Positions 46,831 through 59,305 of a stretch of 64,000 nucleotides of DNA are shown in pieces. Origin of the DNA: Lepturacanthus savala (Eukaryota; Chordata; Actinopteri; Scombriformes; Trichiuridae); assembly GCA_030544235.1 (NCBI GenBank), contig CM060470.1, forward strand, positions 21,950,356 through 22,014,355. The letters are read 5' to 3'. Position 1 is the first letter of the stretch, and each line of letters starts with the position of its first letter. Under the pieces are notes generated by a model. That model saw nothing but the letters and a program-made list of their open reading frames with translations. It was not told the DNA's origin and did not search any database. The position numbers and the translations under genes were made by a program.

Positions 46831-46834
46831 ATTC

Positions 46835-48390
46835 CTTCAAAAAGGCCTTTCTCTAATCTGCAAATCATTTTTTCCCACAAGGTCAAGGATGATGGACTGG
46901 TGTGCGTTTGTGTGTTCATAAGCAATGCCCATAGACTAAAAATAACTTCCTGCATTTTTTGTGCAGCACACGCTGTACACAGCAACATAAATGAACGGGG
47001 CAAGGCCCCACAAGAAGATCGGAAGCTCTGTGAATGATTTCAGAGTTTATGTAGTGCCACAGTTGCTGTTTTGCAATTTCACAGCTCAGGGTCTGCAGAC
47101 ACAATGAGAATAAATTAAACAGTCTATTGACCTCACATTGTCGGCATCTAAGTTTACAATGAATTGCACTGCATTGGAAAATTCATCAAAGAGCATCAAA
47201 TGCATTGTATTTTTTTAAAAAAGGACACTTTTCTGTTGTAGAATTTTCAGGAGCTGGAAGAGTTCAGTGAAAATTGAATAATGGATGTCTAAATAACTCT
47301 GTGAGAAAGATGTTGATGAATGTTACTTCCCCTTCTTGTCTGAAGCACTTTTACATTTTTTTTGTATCAGGTTTAAGAAAAGTTCACAATGGGTATCAAT
47401 CATTCTGAATAGATGTGCCTTTTGAGTGCATTGCAAACCATTGAGACAAATATTTATTGTATCACTGAAATCCTCCAAAAAAGACAAAGAAAGTCACTTT
47501 TGCATTTTATCTGACACTCCCGCCACATTTAAGACAATCCTGTGACATCCTCATGGCTGATTTATAAACTGAATATGAATGCATTCACAGAGTAATAGTT
47601 TTTGCGTTAACACATACACACATAGACAGCAGGCTTTAATATACTATCTTAAGATTGATCATATTGTGTTTTGGGGTTGCTTGCCATTAGTGCTTTTAAC
47701 ACAGAGGAAAATGAGTTTGTTCATAAGAATTCAGTACCTTATATGATATTGAATTTCAATTGAATCGGACAGTATAGGCATGAATCATTATCGGCCTCAT
47801 AGTGTGTTGTTAAAATAACAAATGTAACAGAATTGTTGTGCTGAAGCGCTCTGTTGAGCACTTCACTGTATATTGACCTTTTTCCACTTTATAGATTCAT
47901 TAAAATCGCTGGCCAGGCTCTTGGAGGTGTTGGTGTTATATATGGGGTTGTGTTGCAGTCAGTGACTGGGGACAATTAGTCACTTACCCATGCAGGTGTT
48001 GCCACTGCTGGGTGTGAAGGCCGCACACTGGAGCCAATGATCGGCCGTCGATAACTGTGACATCCCCTTGCTATGCAAGTCTTGATCATTCAATCCTGTT
48101 ATTTATCTTTACAGAATCCACACATGCGTGTGATGTCTCATCCCTGTTGGCAGGAATCTAGTGACTCCTAGTGATTCTAAACTAGTGATTGAGACCATAC
48201 TGAGGTAATAAATCAAGTGGGAAGTGTTTTCTCATAGACGTCTATACTCAGACTTCTTTCTGCAGCCAGTGGAGTCGCCACCCGCTGGTCATTAAACAAA
48301 ATGCAGGTTTAAGTCAATTTAGCATCAGCTCCACTTTTCAGACACAGAGACAGAGAACATAATCTACTTGAAATGTCCATCAAAATAGAG
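46835..48390. other. non-coding stretch, possible conserved block at 47870-48130
   Basis: 47870-48130 includes 'gacaattagtcacttaccc', 'gccaatgatcggccgtcgat' and 'gctatgcaagtcttgatcat', again GC-richer and repeat-free. The remainder is AT-rich with no features. Confidence 0.3.
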
Positions 48391-48397
48391 CTATAAA

Positions 48398-48775
48398 CCT
48401 TCCTCTAGTGTTAGGGTCGGCATCGACCCCGTCCTAGATTTTGAATGCATGAAATAACAACGTAAATATGTTTGTTGCATTAAGGTTTTTTGACTTTGTA
48501 CCTCCAGTTCAATAAAATAAAACATGTTTTCACTAAATTATAAAATGCTCTGGTTGAAATTATGACCTTTGTATTGTTTGGGTTGGTTTTGACACAGTTT
48601 GACCCACACCAAAAAATATTAAAACACTATTTTCTTAGTTAAGGAAACCTAACAAGGTAACCAATAAATGATAAATATTTCTGTGTATTTCACAGCTGAT
48701 TTACTGTAAGATATGGGTAAAAACCGACATGTTAACATAGGGGATGGTAAATGGCTAACTAACACAAGGGGAAGG
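48398..48775. mobile_element. 378-bp element with CCTTCC.CT.GTGTTAG TIRs
   Basis: The left end CCTTCCTCTAGTGTTAG and the right end (reverse complement CCTTCCCCTTGTGTTAG) match at 15 of 17 positions. Just inside are 'ggtcggcatcgacccc' and 'gtttgacccaca', the style of a fish MITE family with 'gtcaaattgaccc' motifs. No target duplication was recognised. It is non-coding. Confidence 0.55.
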
Positions 48776-48779
48776 CTAA

Positions 48780-50185
48780 TGTGACTGAGGTTGGTCCATT
48801 GATTATTCTAATCACTTAAAGGAACATATTTTACCAGTTTTATATTAAAATATTAATGTTCTATTTCTCAAAGCTAACATGCTTATATAGCCCAAAAGGA
48901 CCAATTCAGTCTGCCTTCACTCTCATTCTCAAAAACCCTGTTTCCCCCTCCGTTCCCTCACTACCGGATAACACCCGCTCTGTTGTGATTGGCCTAGTGA
49001 TGTTGGAAGCATGCCAACTCACCCCTCAGATCACCATCACCATTTTCAGCAACACTACAGAGGATAGAGCCTATAACAGAAATTGTAGTTGGTCCCATTC
49101 CACAGTTCGTGTGGAACATCAGAGACCCCAATATTTACAGATTGAGCAGTGAAAACGTGTCTTTTCTTTCATAATAAAGTCCCTTCAAGGTGGCCTTGTA
49201 ATTCTCATTTTAGGACCAGCTATTGTAATGCTGCCGTTACTAAGATACAGCAAAGAAGCAGCGACCACAACACCATCACATCCCTCAGTCCTATTTTTGA
49301 AAGCAAATTCAGAATAATGATTTCACTCACAAATTTCAGACTATCCCTTTGTAAGGTACCTGACACTATCAGGTAAGACCTGAAGCTTGATATCATGATA
49401 TTAATGAAAATAGAAGTCTAATTTATTAGTGACCATGTAGTGTTCTGATTCCGATTGATGAATCCTGTGGTTGTATATTTTTATAAGCTGCATCATTTTA
49501 CACCGATGGGTTTACATGTTTGCACCACTGAATACAAACTACTTCAGGTGAGGTGCTGAACAGTACACAGGAGCAGGCTATAAGCTGCTTCACATCCAAA
49601 AGAATCATTTGTGTTGTATAAAAACTGTGACAGAATATAAACTGACATGCAGACAGACAGGAATCAATCATTACTCTGTTTGGAAAGCAGCAGCCCATTT
49701 ACGTGCTGCAAGAGTATTCAGCAATGTCCCTGTTAGCAGAATTATAGCCTGTTTTAATGAATATAACAAAATTATGCAGATCCTAAGTCACTTTACTGTC
49801 TGACTCTCTTGATCAGCAACAAGATAAATGGTTGAATACCAGAATAAATTATTGTTATGCTTTTTTTTATATACTTTCAGATCAACCCACCTTCCACCTA
49901 CATATACACGCACACATGGAAACAAACAAACAAATGCTCTCCCATCGCCACAATTACCACCAGCACACACCCACACGCTGCGAGAAAATGTGGGGTTGGA
50001 AAGCATCTGTTAAGATTGTATCATTGTTGATTCCTGTTTCCTGATCTGATCAGTAGCATGTGCATGCTGCAAATATGTTGCACGCTTTACCTCCCAAAAC
50101 TAAAATCTATCGGAGATTTAATGAATTTCTGAAATACTTGAGTGCTTTACAAGTATGTGTGAGATGATGAAGTGTTATATAAGTC
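48780..50185. other. non-coding stretch
   Basis: No gene is supported. A frame of about 98 codons at 48856-49152 has no recognisable domain and starts at a weak codon context. The block 48880-49200 is C-rich and may be an old repeat. Confidence 0.35.
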
Positions 50186-50188
50186 AGG

Positions 50189-50189
<1 letters not shown>

Positions 50190-50287
<98 letters not shown>

Positions 50288-50339
50288 GACAGATAGACAG
50301 ATAGACAGATAGACAGATAGATAGATCGATCGATAGATC

Positions 50340-50417
<78 letters not shown>
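50190..50417. repeat. compound (GATA)n/(GACA)n microsatellite
   Basis: About 228 nt: GATA repeats, then GACA repeats (from about 50253), mixed GATAGACA, a GATCGATCGATA segment (near 50326-50342), then GATA again. It is the simple-sequence type known as Bkm satellite in vertebrates. The opposite strand translates as runs of IYLS, which is an artefact of the repeat and not a protein. Confidence 0.95.
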
Positions 50418-50589
50418 CCACCAGTGCCCTCTGTCAGGCTCAACCGGGGTATCACATATTTGATGTTTTTCTACTATTTTTCTTCTACATTACAGTACAA
50501 TATGTACTGCTCACCTATAATTTTCATAATATATGGGATGTTTTTTTTTTTTTTCAGTTTCAACTTTTACTTTTCTTTTAATTATTTAT

Positions 50590-50648
50590 TATAATAATAT
50601 ATATAATTATATTATTATATTATATATATATATAATTATAATTATAAG
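50590..50648. repeat. AT-dinucleotide-rich low-complexity tract
   Basis: Alternating ATAATATATA/TTATATTATA sequence of about 60 nt, a likely easily melted region. Confidence 0.8.
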
Positions 50649-50649
50649 A

Positions 50650-51585
50650 TAAAGTGTGCTATTTACTTATGTAATATAACCTTTTTACAACCACATTCCA
50701 GTTTTCTAATTCTGTTCGATACCTGCTGTAAGTGAAACGACATTTTCAACAACCAGTCTTCTCTTAACCTTTGATAAAAACAATTTTTATCAAACTACTC
50801 TAAGCTGCATTTTAATGTCATTTTATGTGGATTTGTCGCTTAAACATGTATAAACCGTACAAAATATATAGTAACGTACCAATGGGTATAGTGGCAATGG
50901 GATCATTTTGTGGTGAAATGGTCTTGAAGCAGCTATTCGTGTTTGTTCTGTGTGAAAATGAAAATTGATTGTGGGGAAAGGGACCGAGCGACTTGCTTCT
51001 GTCTTGTTGATATCTTAATCTGCCCGAGATGGCAGAAGCCATGTTCCACCCTGAGCTTGTCAATGTTATCTTTTGTTTATCTGATACATTAAAATAAAGC
51101 AACAACTACATGAGTGGTGAGTAATGCAATTCTATTCTATATCTTGTAAATTGTCTGCTGTTTAATTCAAATATGAATTTCTCTGATCATATTCATTAGG
51201 ATGTTACTTTGACTCCTGGATTTTAGGGTGAGATGTGTTTTCTGCTTGATCACACTGAGGCAATGTGAAGATTAATTCTGTAAATGACTAAATGACTTTC
51301 AAGACAAATGGAAGATGCTGATTCTAAGAACTAGCACTATGTTTGCTAACGAATGCATGTATTAATCCTTGAAATTGTCTTGCATGGATGTGTGTGCGCA
51401 AATTTGGCTTCTTTTTTTTTGTGGAGTAGCTTATCTGTGTCAAAGCAAAGGGAGAAGAAGAAAAGGCAGAAGGTGAGAGAGACTCCCTCCTGTGTGGGTG
51501 CGTGTCGAACAAAGCCCTGTTTCATCTAAATTTGTATAAATTAGTAATTTAATTGGTGTTGACAGTGATATGTCCCTGTTTCATT
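50650..51585. other. non-coding stretch
   Basis: No gene or repeat was recognised. Confidence 0.4.
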
Positions 51586-51589
51586 CTAC

Positions 51590-51748
51590 ATGCACAGCAC
51601 GACGCCTACAGAAACACCCTCACCTGAACAACACATCAATGCAGAGGTCATGATGTTTCCCACAGAGCTGTGGTTGAAGAACTGCCAGTATCAGCGCCTC
51701 AACAGAAACCAGTTACGGATGCTCGGAACAATGATGAGGTGTCTGTAA
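51590..51748 (+). CDS. small ORF of unknown nature (52 codons)
   Basis: An ATG in 'ctacATGC' opens MHSTTPTETPSPEQHINAEV, then MMFPTELWLKNCQYQRLNRN, then QLRMLGTMMRCL and TAA. Codon choice and the mixed charged/polar composition are more protein-like than other short frames here, and the surrounding DNA is GC-richer than its neighbours. 'tttcattctacatgcacag' just upstream could also act as a splice acceptor (exon from 51599) and 'gatgaggtgtct' as a donor. I do not recognise the peptide. It may instead be a conserved non-coding element that happens to be open. Confidence 0.2.
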   Translation: MHSTTPTETPSPEQHINAEVMMFPTELWLKNCQYQRLNRNQLRMLGTMMRCL

Positions 51749-51869
51749 CCAGCTGGGCTTTTACTGATTACAGATTTACTGCTCCTCCTCGTAAAACAGC
51801 CAATCTATGTGAGGGATGGACCTGTTAGATGGCGTTAACCCGAGTAGGCGAGATGAAAAACAAATGGAA

Positions 51870-53780
51870 AGACTCAGACAGGTATTTGGATCAAATATCT
51901 GCTCTTGCTTCCTCTGCTCCAATGATGGAAAACAAATGAAAAGACTTGTCAGTGACTTGTCTTGACAGACGGATTGATAAAAAAAACGATTGAATTTTTA
52001 TCTCAGAATGTTTCGAAAAACTGGAAATGGAATAAGGTAATTCATGATAATGCTACACTATATTGAACTAATTGTACCAAAGCTATTTTTTGCCGTAATG
52101 ACACTACTGCTGCTGCTGTTGATAATGTTGATGTTGCTGTATCTTCCATAGGTGCAGAGTGACTGTATATGGGTAGATAGCTCACACATGAAAAGGCCGA
52201 AGAACATGTGGACACGTGCACAATGAATGGACTAAAACAGATTCAATTCTAGGACAGGTTTTAAAACATATGCTTCAAAGAAGCAAGAAAAATGCTGAAT
52301 ATATGGTCTGAAAGCAATAACCTGATAAGCTCTCTACCTCCAGCGTGTGTGATTTTTAAAACCAAATCTAGTTTAAATGTAGCGGCAACTCTTAGTGATT
52401 CCAAAGTGATTTAGTGGATCTGGTTATAAATATGGTTGATGTAGAGAAAAAAATGTTTCTTTGACTGGTTCACACAATTTTAGTCCAAACATTAGGACAC
52501 AGATATAAGGTTTATTATCCAAATAAATGATACTGATGGCTGGATAGATTTTTTATTTTATTTCTTGACTGATTTCCTTCCTTTTCGTCACTTTATTTTG
52601 ATACGTGTCAAAACAGCCATGTCCCTCCATTAAATGTGCCGATGACAGAACAAATCTATATTTTTTTTGGTTTCATCTTCCATTTTGTTGCACAGATTTA
52701 ACATCTTGTTTCCCAGATGTATGTGAAATTATATCTGCAGCATGTAATAACATGTATTTTGTTAACAAATCAAAAAACCCATACATCCATACATGATCCA
52801 TACATATATATCACTCGTGTTTGAATATGACTCACACAATGTTTCCCACAAGTTGTGCTAAAATTATTCTGAACCTGTCAGCTAAAATAAGATAAAGCTG
52901 TACTATTTTTTTACAAGGAAAGCATTTTTATATATAACAGTTAAAACAATACAGCATGAAAATGAAGTGAAAACCATGAAACCATTAGGCCCATATACAG
53001 TAAGTAGTATCATTGTGTGTGTGAACTGTAACTTGATCATTTTTAAACAGTGTTACTATTGCTTCATAACTCTCATGGTGTCTTTGGTACAGAGGAAGCA
53101 TTTCTTGAAATATTTAAGACGGCAAACACCTTCCCTCGGGTGAATACTGTCACAAATATTGTTATGTTTACACTGTGTGGTTATTGTTGCAGAACCTTGC
53201 GTGTAATATTAGATGACAAGTTACAGTTCAATTGATGCTGTTCTTCTACCAGTGAGATGGAAAATCTGTGACAGCCGACAGACACCAGGGGGAACTATTC
53301 AGCCATTTAACAGCAGCTGGTGCTCATTTTGTTGAGGTAACAGAACAGATCAGTCTCATATGAACATGTTCCAGCAGTCACTTGCTTCCTATACTACAGA
53401 TTGGAGACTGCATGCAGATATTTCTTTAATGCCATAAAACTTAATGTTGATGTTAAAGTCTTGATCTTATAAAACTTAAGCAAATATTAAAACATATTGA
53501 CAGCCCTGTTCATCTTTCTTCAACAGTATAGCTGTTATTTGCAAAATAAAATGGTTTCAATGGAAATTATGTTTGCCATTATTTACCACAGGGGGGAGCT
53601 GGTGCTGTAAACGAGAGGTGTCTATCAGCAATGTTAATGCAGTGCAGTAAAACCTCTAATCAAACAAGAAAATATTTGGAAAAAATGAAGGATTTTTGGA
53701 TGAAGGTCTTTATGTACAGTAAGGCTCCATATGGGTTCATGCAGAATCAGGGTCATTTCTTGCTTTTTGGGTGAGAACAC
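51870..53780. other. non-coding stretch
   Basis: No gene was seen. A CTG-like run lies at 52107-52140. Two similar short segments with 'accagggggaac' and 'cacaggggggagctggtgct' (near 53285 and 53588) may be related repeats. A 12-bp hairpin CATGTATGGGAT / ATCCCATACATG lies at 53790-53819. Confidence 0.35.
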
Positions 53781-53838
53781 ATCAATGTCCATGTATGGGA
53801 TCTATCAATCCCATACATGTAAATGAAACATGTATATA

Positions 53839-54050
53839 TACACTGCTGTTCAAAAGTCTGGGATCACATAGAAATGTCCTTATTTTTGATACATTGCTAA
53901 TGTGGTAAATAACTACATAACAAGCTGAAAATGTCTGGATTTTGGTGCAATATCCACATATAGTGTAAAGAGGCCAATTTCCAGCAACTATCACTTCAGT
54001 GTTGTAATGGTACAATGTGTTTGCTCATTGCGTCAGAAGACTAATGTAAT
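53839..54050. mobile_element. Tc1/mariner-like terminal fragment
   Basis: Begins TACACTGCTGTTCAAAAGTC and GGGATCAC, continues through 'acattgctaatgtggtaaat', 'ggattttggtgcaatatcca' and 'ccagcaactatcacttcagt', and fades after 'gctcattgcgtcagaagact'. It matches one end of the element at 56922-57434 read in reverse. No transposase part. Confidence 0.7.
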
Positions 54051-54054
54051 AGTG

Positions 54055-56915
54055 GAAAATAAGAGAGTGTAAATAAAATAAATTGTATTTATATATCTAT
54101 ATATATGTGATGTTGAAAGAAATACAATATATACAATACAATAAATACTATACATATATATATATAGCTGCATTATTGGATTCACATAAAACGTGCAGAA
54201 CAAAAAAAAACAAAAAAAACAATGTAAATGTAAATCAAGATTATTTTTGCAAAACCATTTCACAGATCAGACATTATTTTCTACAGCGCATAATCAAACT
54301 GGCAGAAAGATAAAGGTGTAAATGAGCTAAGGATGGGCAATTATTAAAATTACGCACTTATTACACACAATTATCACTATGATGCTTTTGAACGTCACAG
54401 TGAAGACACATAAAAGGTCTGTCTAAACATTGTCCTTGATCAAGCAATCTCCCTGTCAGACCTGACGGATTTGCCCGATGCAGCTATCAGCATCAATATG
54501 TGAGAATGCGATGATGACTTTGAAATTGGTTTGCTTGTAAGCAGGGCTGTAATGATCAATAAAAGCTCGGATAAATCCTCCCTTACCTCAGCCACTTTAT
54601 CTGTAGCTGCAAGGCCTCATGAATGAATAGATGGAGCAATCAGGATCTATCTTCAAAACAAATCTGAATGCTCACATCACAGTTCCTAATATAGATCTAT
54701 GTTTGTTATGTAACAGAATAACAGAAGTGACCTTGCTCAAAACCTAAAGCCAAATCCAAACAACAGTTTGACTTAAGCTATAGATGAATCTGCTTTTTTG
54801 TTTCATAACTTTTCAGCAGCTTTTGGTTTTGTTTGTCCGGATTTCCTTTAATTTACATTTAGATAACAGATTGTGACTTTGAACATATTTACAGACCCAT
54901 AGTTCATCTAGATACAGAAGGAAGTCAGATCTTACCAGTGTTTTCTGCTTTCTTCTTTTGCAGTAATTTGCACAAATCTGTCCATAACCTGATGGCCTGA
55001 TGACACATTTCTCTTTTCTCCTTAAACTGCTTTCATTCTTGAATCAGTTGCACCTTCAAAAAATTCAAGGAGGAACCTTGAATTTGTTCTTGTTTTCCTT
55101 GTTTTTCTTTCAACACCTTCATGTCCTAGAATTTGTTCCTCCTTCTGCTAATTCCTCCAGCCAAAGTAAAACTGTAAAAAGCCTTTGTTATAAAAGACTG
55201 AGTGAACATGAAGATGTACTTTGACTTATGAGATGTCGCTGTGGACAAAAGACACTAAATACACTAAAATAGCATGATGGCTGAAACAGCAGCAATTTGA
55301 AACAAAAAAAAAAATGTCACTAAAGAGATTTGCAAGCTATGTTTTGTATTTAGTTATATTGCCCAAGTCTAATTTATCCATGTCATGACAGCAGCTCCAG
55401 TCTCGCTGCAAGCTTAAAGTACATTGGGTCATTTGTTCTAACAATTGTTCGTTTTTATTCCCAGGATGCCACACAGTGTCACTTTTAAACACACTTGGTC
55501 AACCTTAGGGTCATTCATCCTTGTGCAGGTTAGTCCGATAAGACTTTTATAAAACCACAATCATGTTAAACGAGACACGATTAACATCCTCATTTGGAGG
55601 AGCCAGACCGGGTGGAGGTTAGATAAATAGGTTAGATAAACATGTTGCAAAGTTGCACAAGCAGCAGGATGTAGACCACATGTTTTTTACCATCACATAA
55701 GATGTTTACTGCTATTAAACTGGGAACTTTAACCCGCACCAGTGTGGACTTCAGCCAACAAGATGTCACGCTGAATAAAACAACGGATTTTGTCAAAGAG
55801 CCATTTTTCATGTATATATATATATATATATATATAAGAAAAAGTTGTCTCAGGATAGTTTCATGCTATGCAAGTCAGTTGGCCTAAATTAGGTTGTACG
55901 CACTAGGAATTTTCCATGTTTGTATATTGTTGCCAAGACAACCATTGGTTATGAAAAGCACAACAGGGTTCCTCATTAATTTCTCACTTTATTTTTTTTT
56001 CATTTATCCCTTCTCTTTCCTTGCTTAATTAGTGGAATGAACTCCCTGTTGAAGTCAGGACCACAGAGTCACTCACAGTGCACCGGAATAGAGGGAACAG
56101 GGGGACACTTTCAGGTGCCTGTAGTGTGTTTTTAATGTGTATCCATAAGTATCTCCAAATAATATGAGGCTCATTCTCCCTCTGCCTCCATTTACTCCAA
56201 ATGAGTCTCTGCTGCAGATTGTGAGTCCACAGGGGGACATTGGCATCTTTGTGCAACATGTCGACTGGTGACAGATATTTACTTTTTCATGGCCAAGCGT
56301 AAATTGCATCAATCATCAGTCATTTATTCACCATGTTTATGTGTCATAACCTTCTGTAACCCGCCATCAAAAGAAGATATATTACATTCCATCATATCTT
56401 AAAACCGCTTGTTGGCAGATTACTGTGCAAAATGAATAAATAAAGAAGCGAGGGCTTTCAACAGTTTTGATCTGGAAGCATCCTGATGAGAGGAGGGAAT
56501 GCATTTCTCACCATAAGAAAAAAAAAATAACAGCAGGATATAGGCTGAGATTGAAGGAAGTTGACATGAAAATCGAATGTCTCTCTGCTTCTAAATTCAT
56601 TCTGGCTCCACAGGAGCCGCTGCACACTAAGTCTTCTGCCTCCGGCTGAATCCCACCTTCCTGAGGCCTGTGCTACAAAGCAAGGTCAACGTACCTTCCC
56701 TTTATATCTTCCCGTTATCTAGCTCGGCGTCCTGCAGAACCAGTAAAACAGTGCTGGAAATGAGCCATGTGACATAGGAGGGGTCGTTAATAACAAGTGA
56801 TGTCATCAGAGTCTTGCAGGTCATTTGGTTTGATGTGAAACTAAGGGATCAGAGGGCTCATATCACCTGACTGCACAGTAACACTCACATTTATGATTTA
56901 GTGCATTTGCATACA
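54055..56915. other. non-coding stretch with a possible conserved block at 54440-54640
   Basis: 54440-54640 is GC-richer and repeat-free, with 'gcagggctgtaatgatcaat' and 'ctcagccactttatctgtag'. Elsewhere there are AT-rich tracts (54095-54167) and a TA microsatellite (55813-55836). No gene is supported. Confidence 0.35.
55813..55836. repeat. (TA)n microsatellite
   Basis: About 12 uninterrupted TA units. Confidence 0.85.
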
Positions 56916-56921
56916 CTACCG

Positions 56922-57434
56922 TTCAAAAGTTTGGGGTCACCCAGACAATTTTGTGTTTTCCATGAAAAGTCACACTTTTATTTACCACCATGAGTTGTAA
57001 AATTAAAAGAAAATATAGTCAAGACATTGACACGGTTGAAAATAATGATTTGTATTTGAAATACATTTTTTTTTCCTTGAAACTTTGCTTTCGTCAAGGT
57101 CAGTTTTCTAGCTTCTCTGACCAGCTAAACTATTTTCAGCTGTGCAAACATGATTGCACAAGGGTTTTCTCATCACCTATTATCCTTCTGACACAATGAG
57201 CAACCACATTGTACCATTAGAACACTGGAGTGATGCCGGAAATGGGCCTCTATACACCTATGTAGATATTGCACCAAAAACCAGACATTTGTAGCTAGAA
57301 TAGTCATTTACTACATTAGCAATGCATAGAGTGTGTTTCTGATTAGTTTAGTTATCTTCATTGAAAAAACTGTGTTTTTCTTTCAAAAAATAAGGAAATT
57401 TCTAAGTAACCTCAAACTTTTGAACAGTATTGTA
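56922..57434. mobile_element. internally deleted Tc1-like transposon (about 513 bp)
   Basis: Both ends are present: CACTACCGTTCAAAAGTTTG GGGTCAC on the left and 'cctcaaacttttgaacagta' TTG on the right, each next to TA, the usual Tc1/mariner target. The left arm runs to 'actttgctttcgtcaa' and is then joined directly (about 57097-57099) to the right arm 'ggtcagttttctagcttctc'. In complete relatives as I remember them roughly 1.1 kb holding the transposase lies between, so the whole gene is deleted here. The joint has a short AAGG-type microhomology. Confidence 0.8.
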
Positions 57435-57529
57435 TATTTCAGGATCATTTGATAATTTTTTTTTTTACAGTAGCCATGTTGACCAGCTATCAACATGGCT
57501 GACCTGACCTGAATGAAACTGAACATTAA

Positions 57530-58130
57530 AGGGATAGTTCAACATTTCTAAAAAATCACCAACTATCATGATTTCCATCATCATTTTTTTTGTTGATACA
57601 ACCTGTTTCTAGACCACATAACTATTATGTGGCTAATGGTATTTTTTGGTTTTCCCCATCAAATTCAACAAATACACAATCCAGCAACTGGCTATGGTTT
57701 ACGAGTTGTGACCTGCACATTCACCACGCTATGAGATAAAAACTGTAACACCACCACACATAAAGCAAATACTCTGGACTACTTTTTTCAGTAAGCTGCA
57801 GCATGGAGTGATACAGAGTGTGCACCTCAGGTAGTGCCAGCAATGTCGTACTTGTTTTGTTGACAGAAGTTGTTACACTAAACTTGTCTGGAATGTGAAG
57901 TCTAGCTTTACATCTACCTTGAAAAAAGTTCTGTCTCATGGTTAATGTGCAAGTCACAACTCATCCACCACAGTATTTAGGAGTTGCTGTATTGTGTATT
58001 TGCTGAGTTTGATGAGGGAAACCTCATCCTCATGCAACCTCTGCTCCACTGGGCTGGAGACTGCATGTATACAAAAAATGGCTATGAATCATGATGATGG
58101 GTGAATTTTCAAAAATGTTGAACTATCTCT
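57530..58130. mobile_element. 601-bp MITE flanked by TTAA
   Basis: The left end AGGGATAGTTCAACATTTCT and the right end (reverse complement AGAGATAGTTCAACATTTTT) form an inverted pair of about 31 bp. Both sides are flanked by TTAA (57526-57529 and 58131-58134), which suggests a piggyBac-type insertion, although TA (mariner-type) would read equally well. An inner inverted pair ('acaaatacacaatccagcaa' and 'gttgctgtattgtgtatttg') makes most of the element foldable. A truncated relative lies at 3603-3830. Confidence 0.75.
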
Positions 58131-58134
58131 TTAA

Positions 58135-59000
58135 CCCTCAAAGGTCTAAGCCCTGTTTAAAGAAGTTATTCTCATCTGCTTTGTGTGTATTAATGATTAT
58201 AATGTGAAACCTGTAAGGCACAATCAAGTTATGGACTATTTTTTTTTTATTCAGGAAAATTTGGCCTTTCATTATTTCTCAGATGCAGTGATGTCGTATG
58301 AATATATAGTTATATGACCATAAATACAAAATAAAAACAAAAAGGAAATTTAAACTTATTTACTTTACTTACTTATAACAGAGAGAAACAATTTAATTAA
58401 TATCCGTGCTAACAGCTGAGTGCTAATGTTCATACTAATTGTTGTTAATATGGCTGCTGTGAAAAAATTAAAAAAATAATAAAATGTCTACTGTCAGACT
58501 TCAACTAAATGTCATTGGGTCAATATTATCTCCCAGCTTCCTCCTACCACAGATATACTGTGTCAGCTATATGTTGGCAGACAAGTAACTATAACTTCCA
58601 GCAGAGGAATACCACACATAGTCCTACTGTACATTTTGACTTATTGCTGTCATTACAGAGTTTAACCACCAGAGAGCACTGACAACTTTATTTTTCACCT
58701 GTACTGTGATCCTGCTCAGGACTCATCTTGGTTGCAAATTTTAGTTAATAATAAAAAAAAAAATAATTTGAATTTAAATATGAATTTGATGTGTTTATGT
58801 TAATAAGTGAGTATCAGCAGGTGCAGGAACCTCAGATGTTTGAACTCTACAGTATTTATAGCTATTCATATATTGACATTAATTAACCTACTGGTCTCTT
58901 TATTACAGTAACACCATGCAACATGACTGATTATTGTATTATTACAAATGTATAGTTACCAGTTATGGAAACGATGGCTGTTCTCTGCACTGTTCTGCCC
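58135..59000. other. AT-rich non-coding stretch upstream of the CpG-rich block
   Basis: Contains A/T runs and no gene or defined repeat. 'ttaaccctcaaaggtctaag' at its start may begin another old repeat. Confidence 0.35.
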
Positions 59001-59270
59001 ATAGAAATAATCTGACAGCGTGTCTGTGGTGTTTTTTTTTTTTTTTTTTTTTGTCGCGAAAGGACAGAACTTGGACGCAGCCTTAGAAACAAGAGGCTCC
59101 TGTAACCTAATCGATTACCGAGCAGAGAGGCGGACTGGGTCCACACTCACTGATCCGTTTCTCTGTGTCAACTTCCCAGAACAGCAGCTCTGCAGGCGGG
59201 TTTGTCTGCCGCTCTGCTCCGGAGGAGATGGAGGAGGAAGTCAGCGGTGGATTTAACAACTGTTGCTTTT

Positions 59271-59305
59271 GCTGCTGCTGCTGCTGTTGCTGCTGTTGCT
59301 GCTGT
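59271..59305 (+). repeat. CTG-type triplet repeat in the CpG-rich block
   Basis: About 11 GCT/GTT triplets. On the + strand the three frames give poly-Cys, poly-Ala-Val or poly-Leu; the minus strand gives poly-Gln. Open frames of 70-95 codons across it exist on both strands as a by-product of the repeat, and none is supported as a gene. Confidence 0.85.

Noticed and set aside
50190..50417. CRISPR-like array
   Set aside because: It is a tetranucleotide microsatellite with no spacers, in vertebrate DNA.
50107..50455. Minus-strand frames of about 100 codons rich in IYLS
   Set aside because: They are direct translations of the GATA/GACA microsatellite, open in several frames because the repeat lacks stops.
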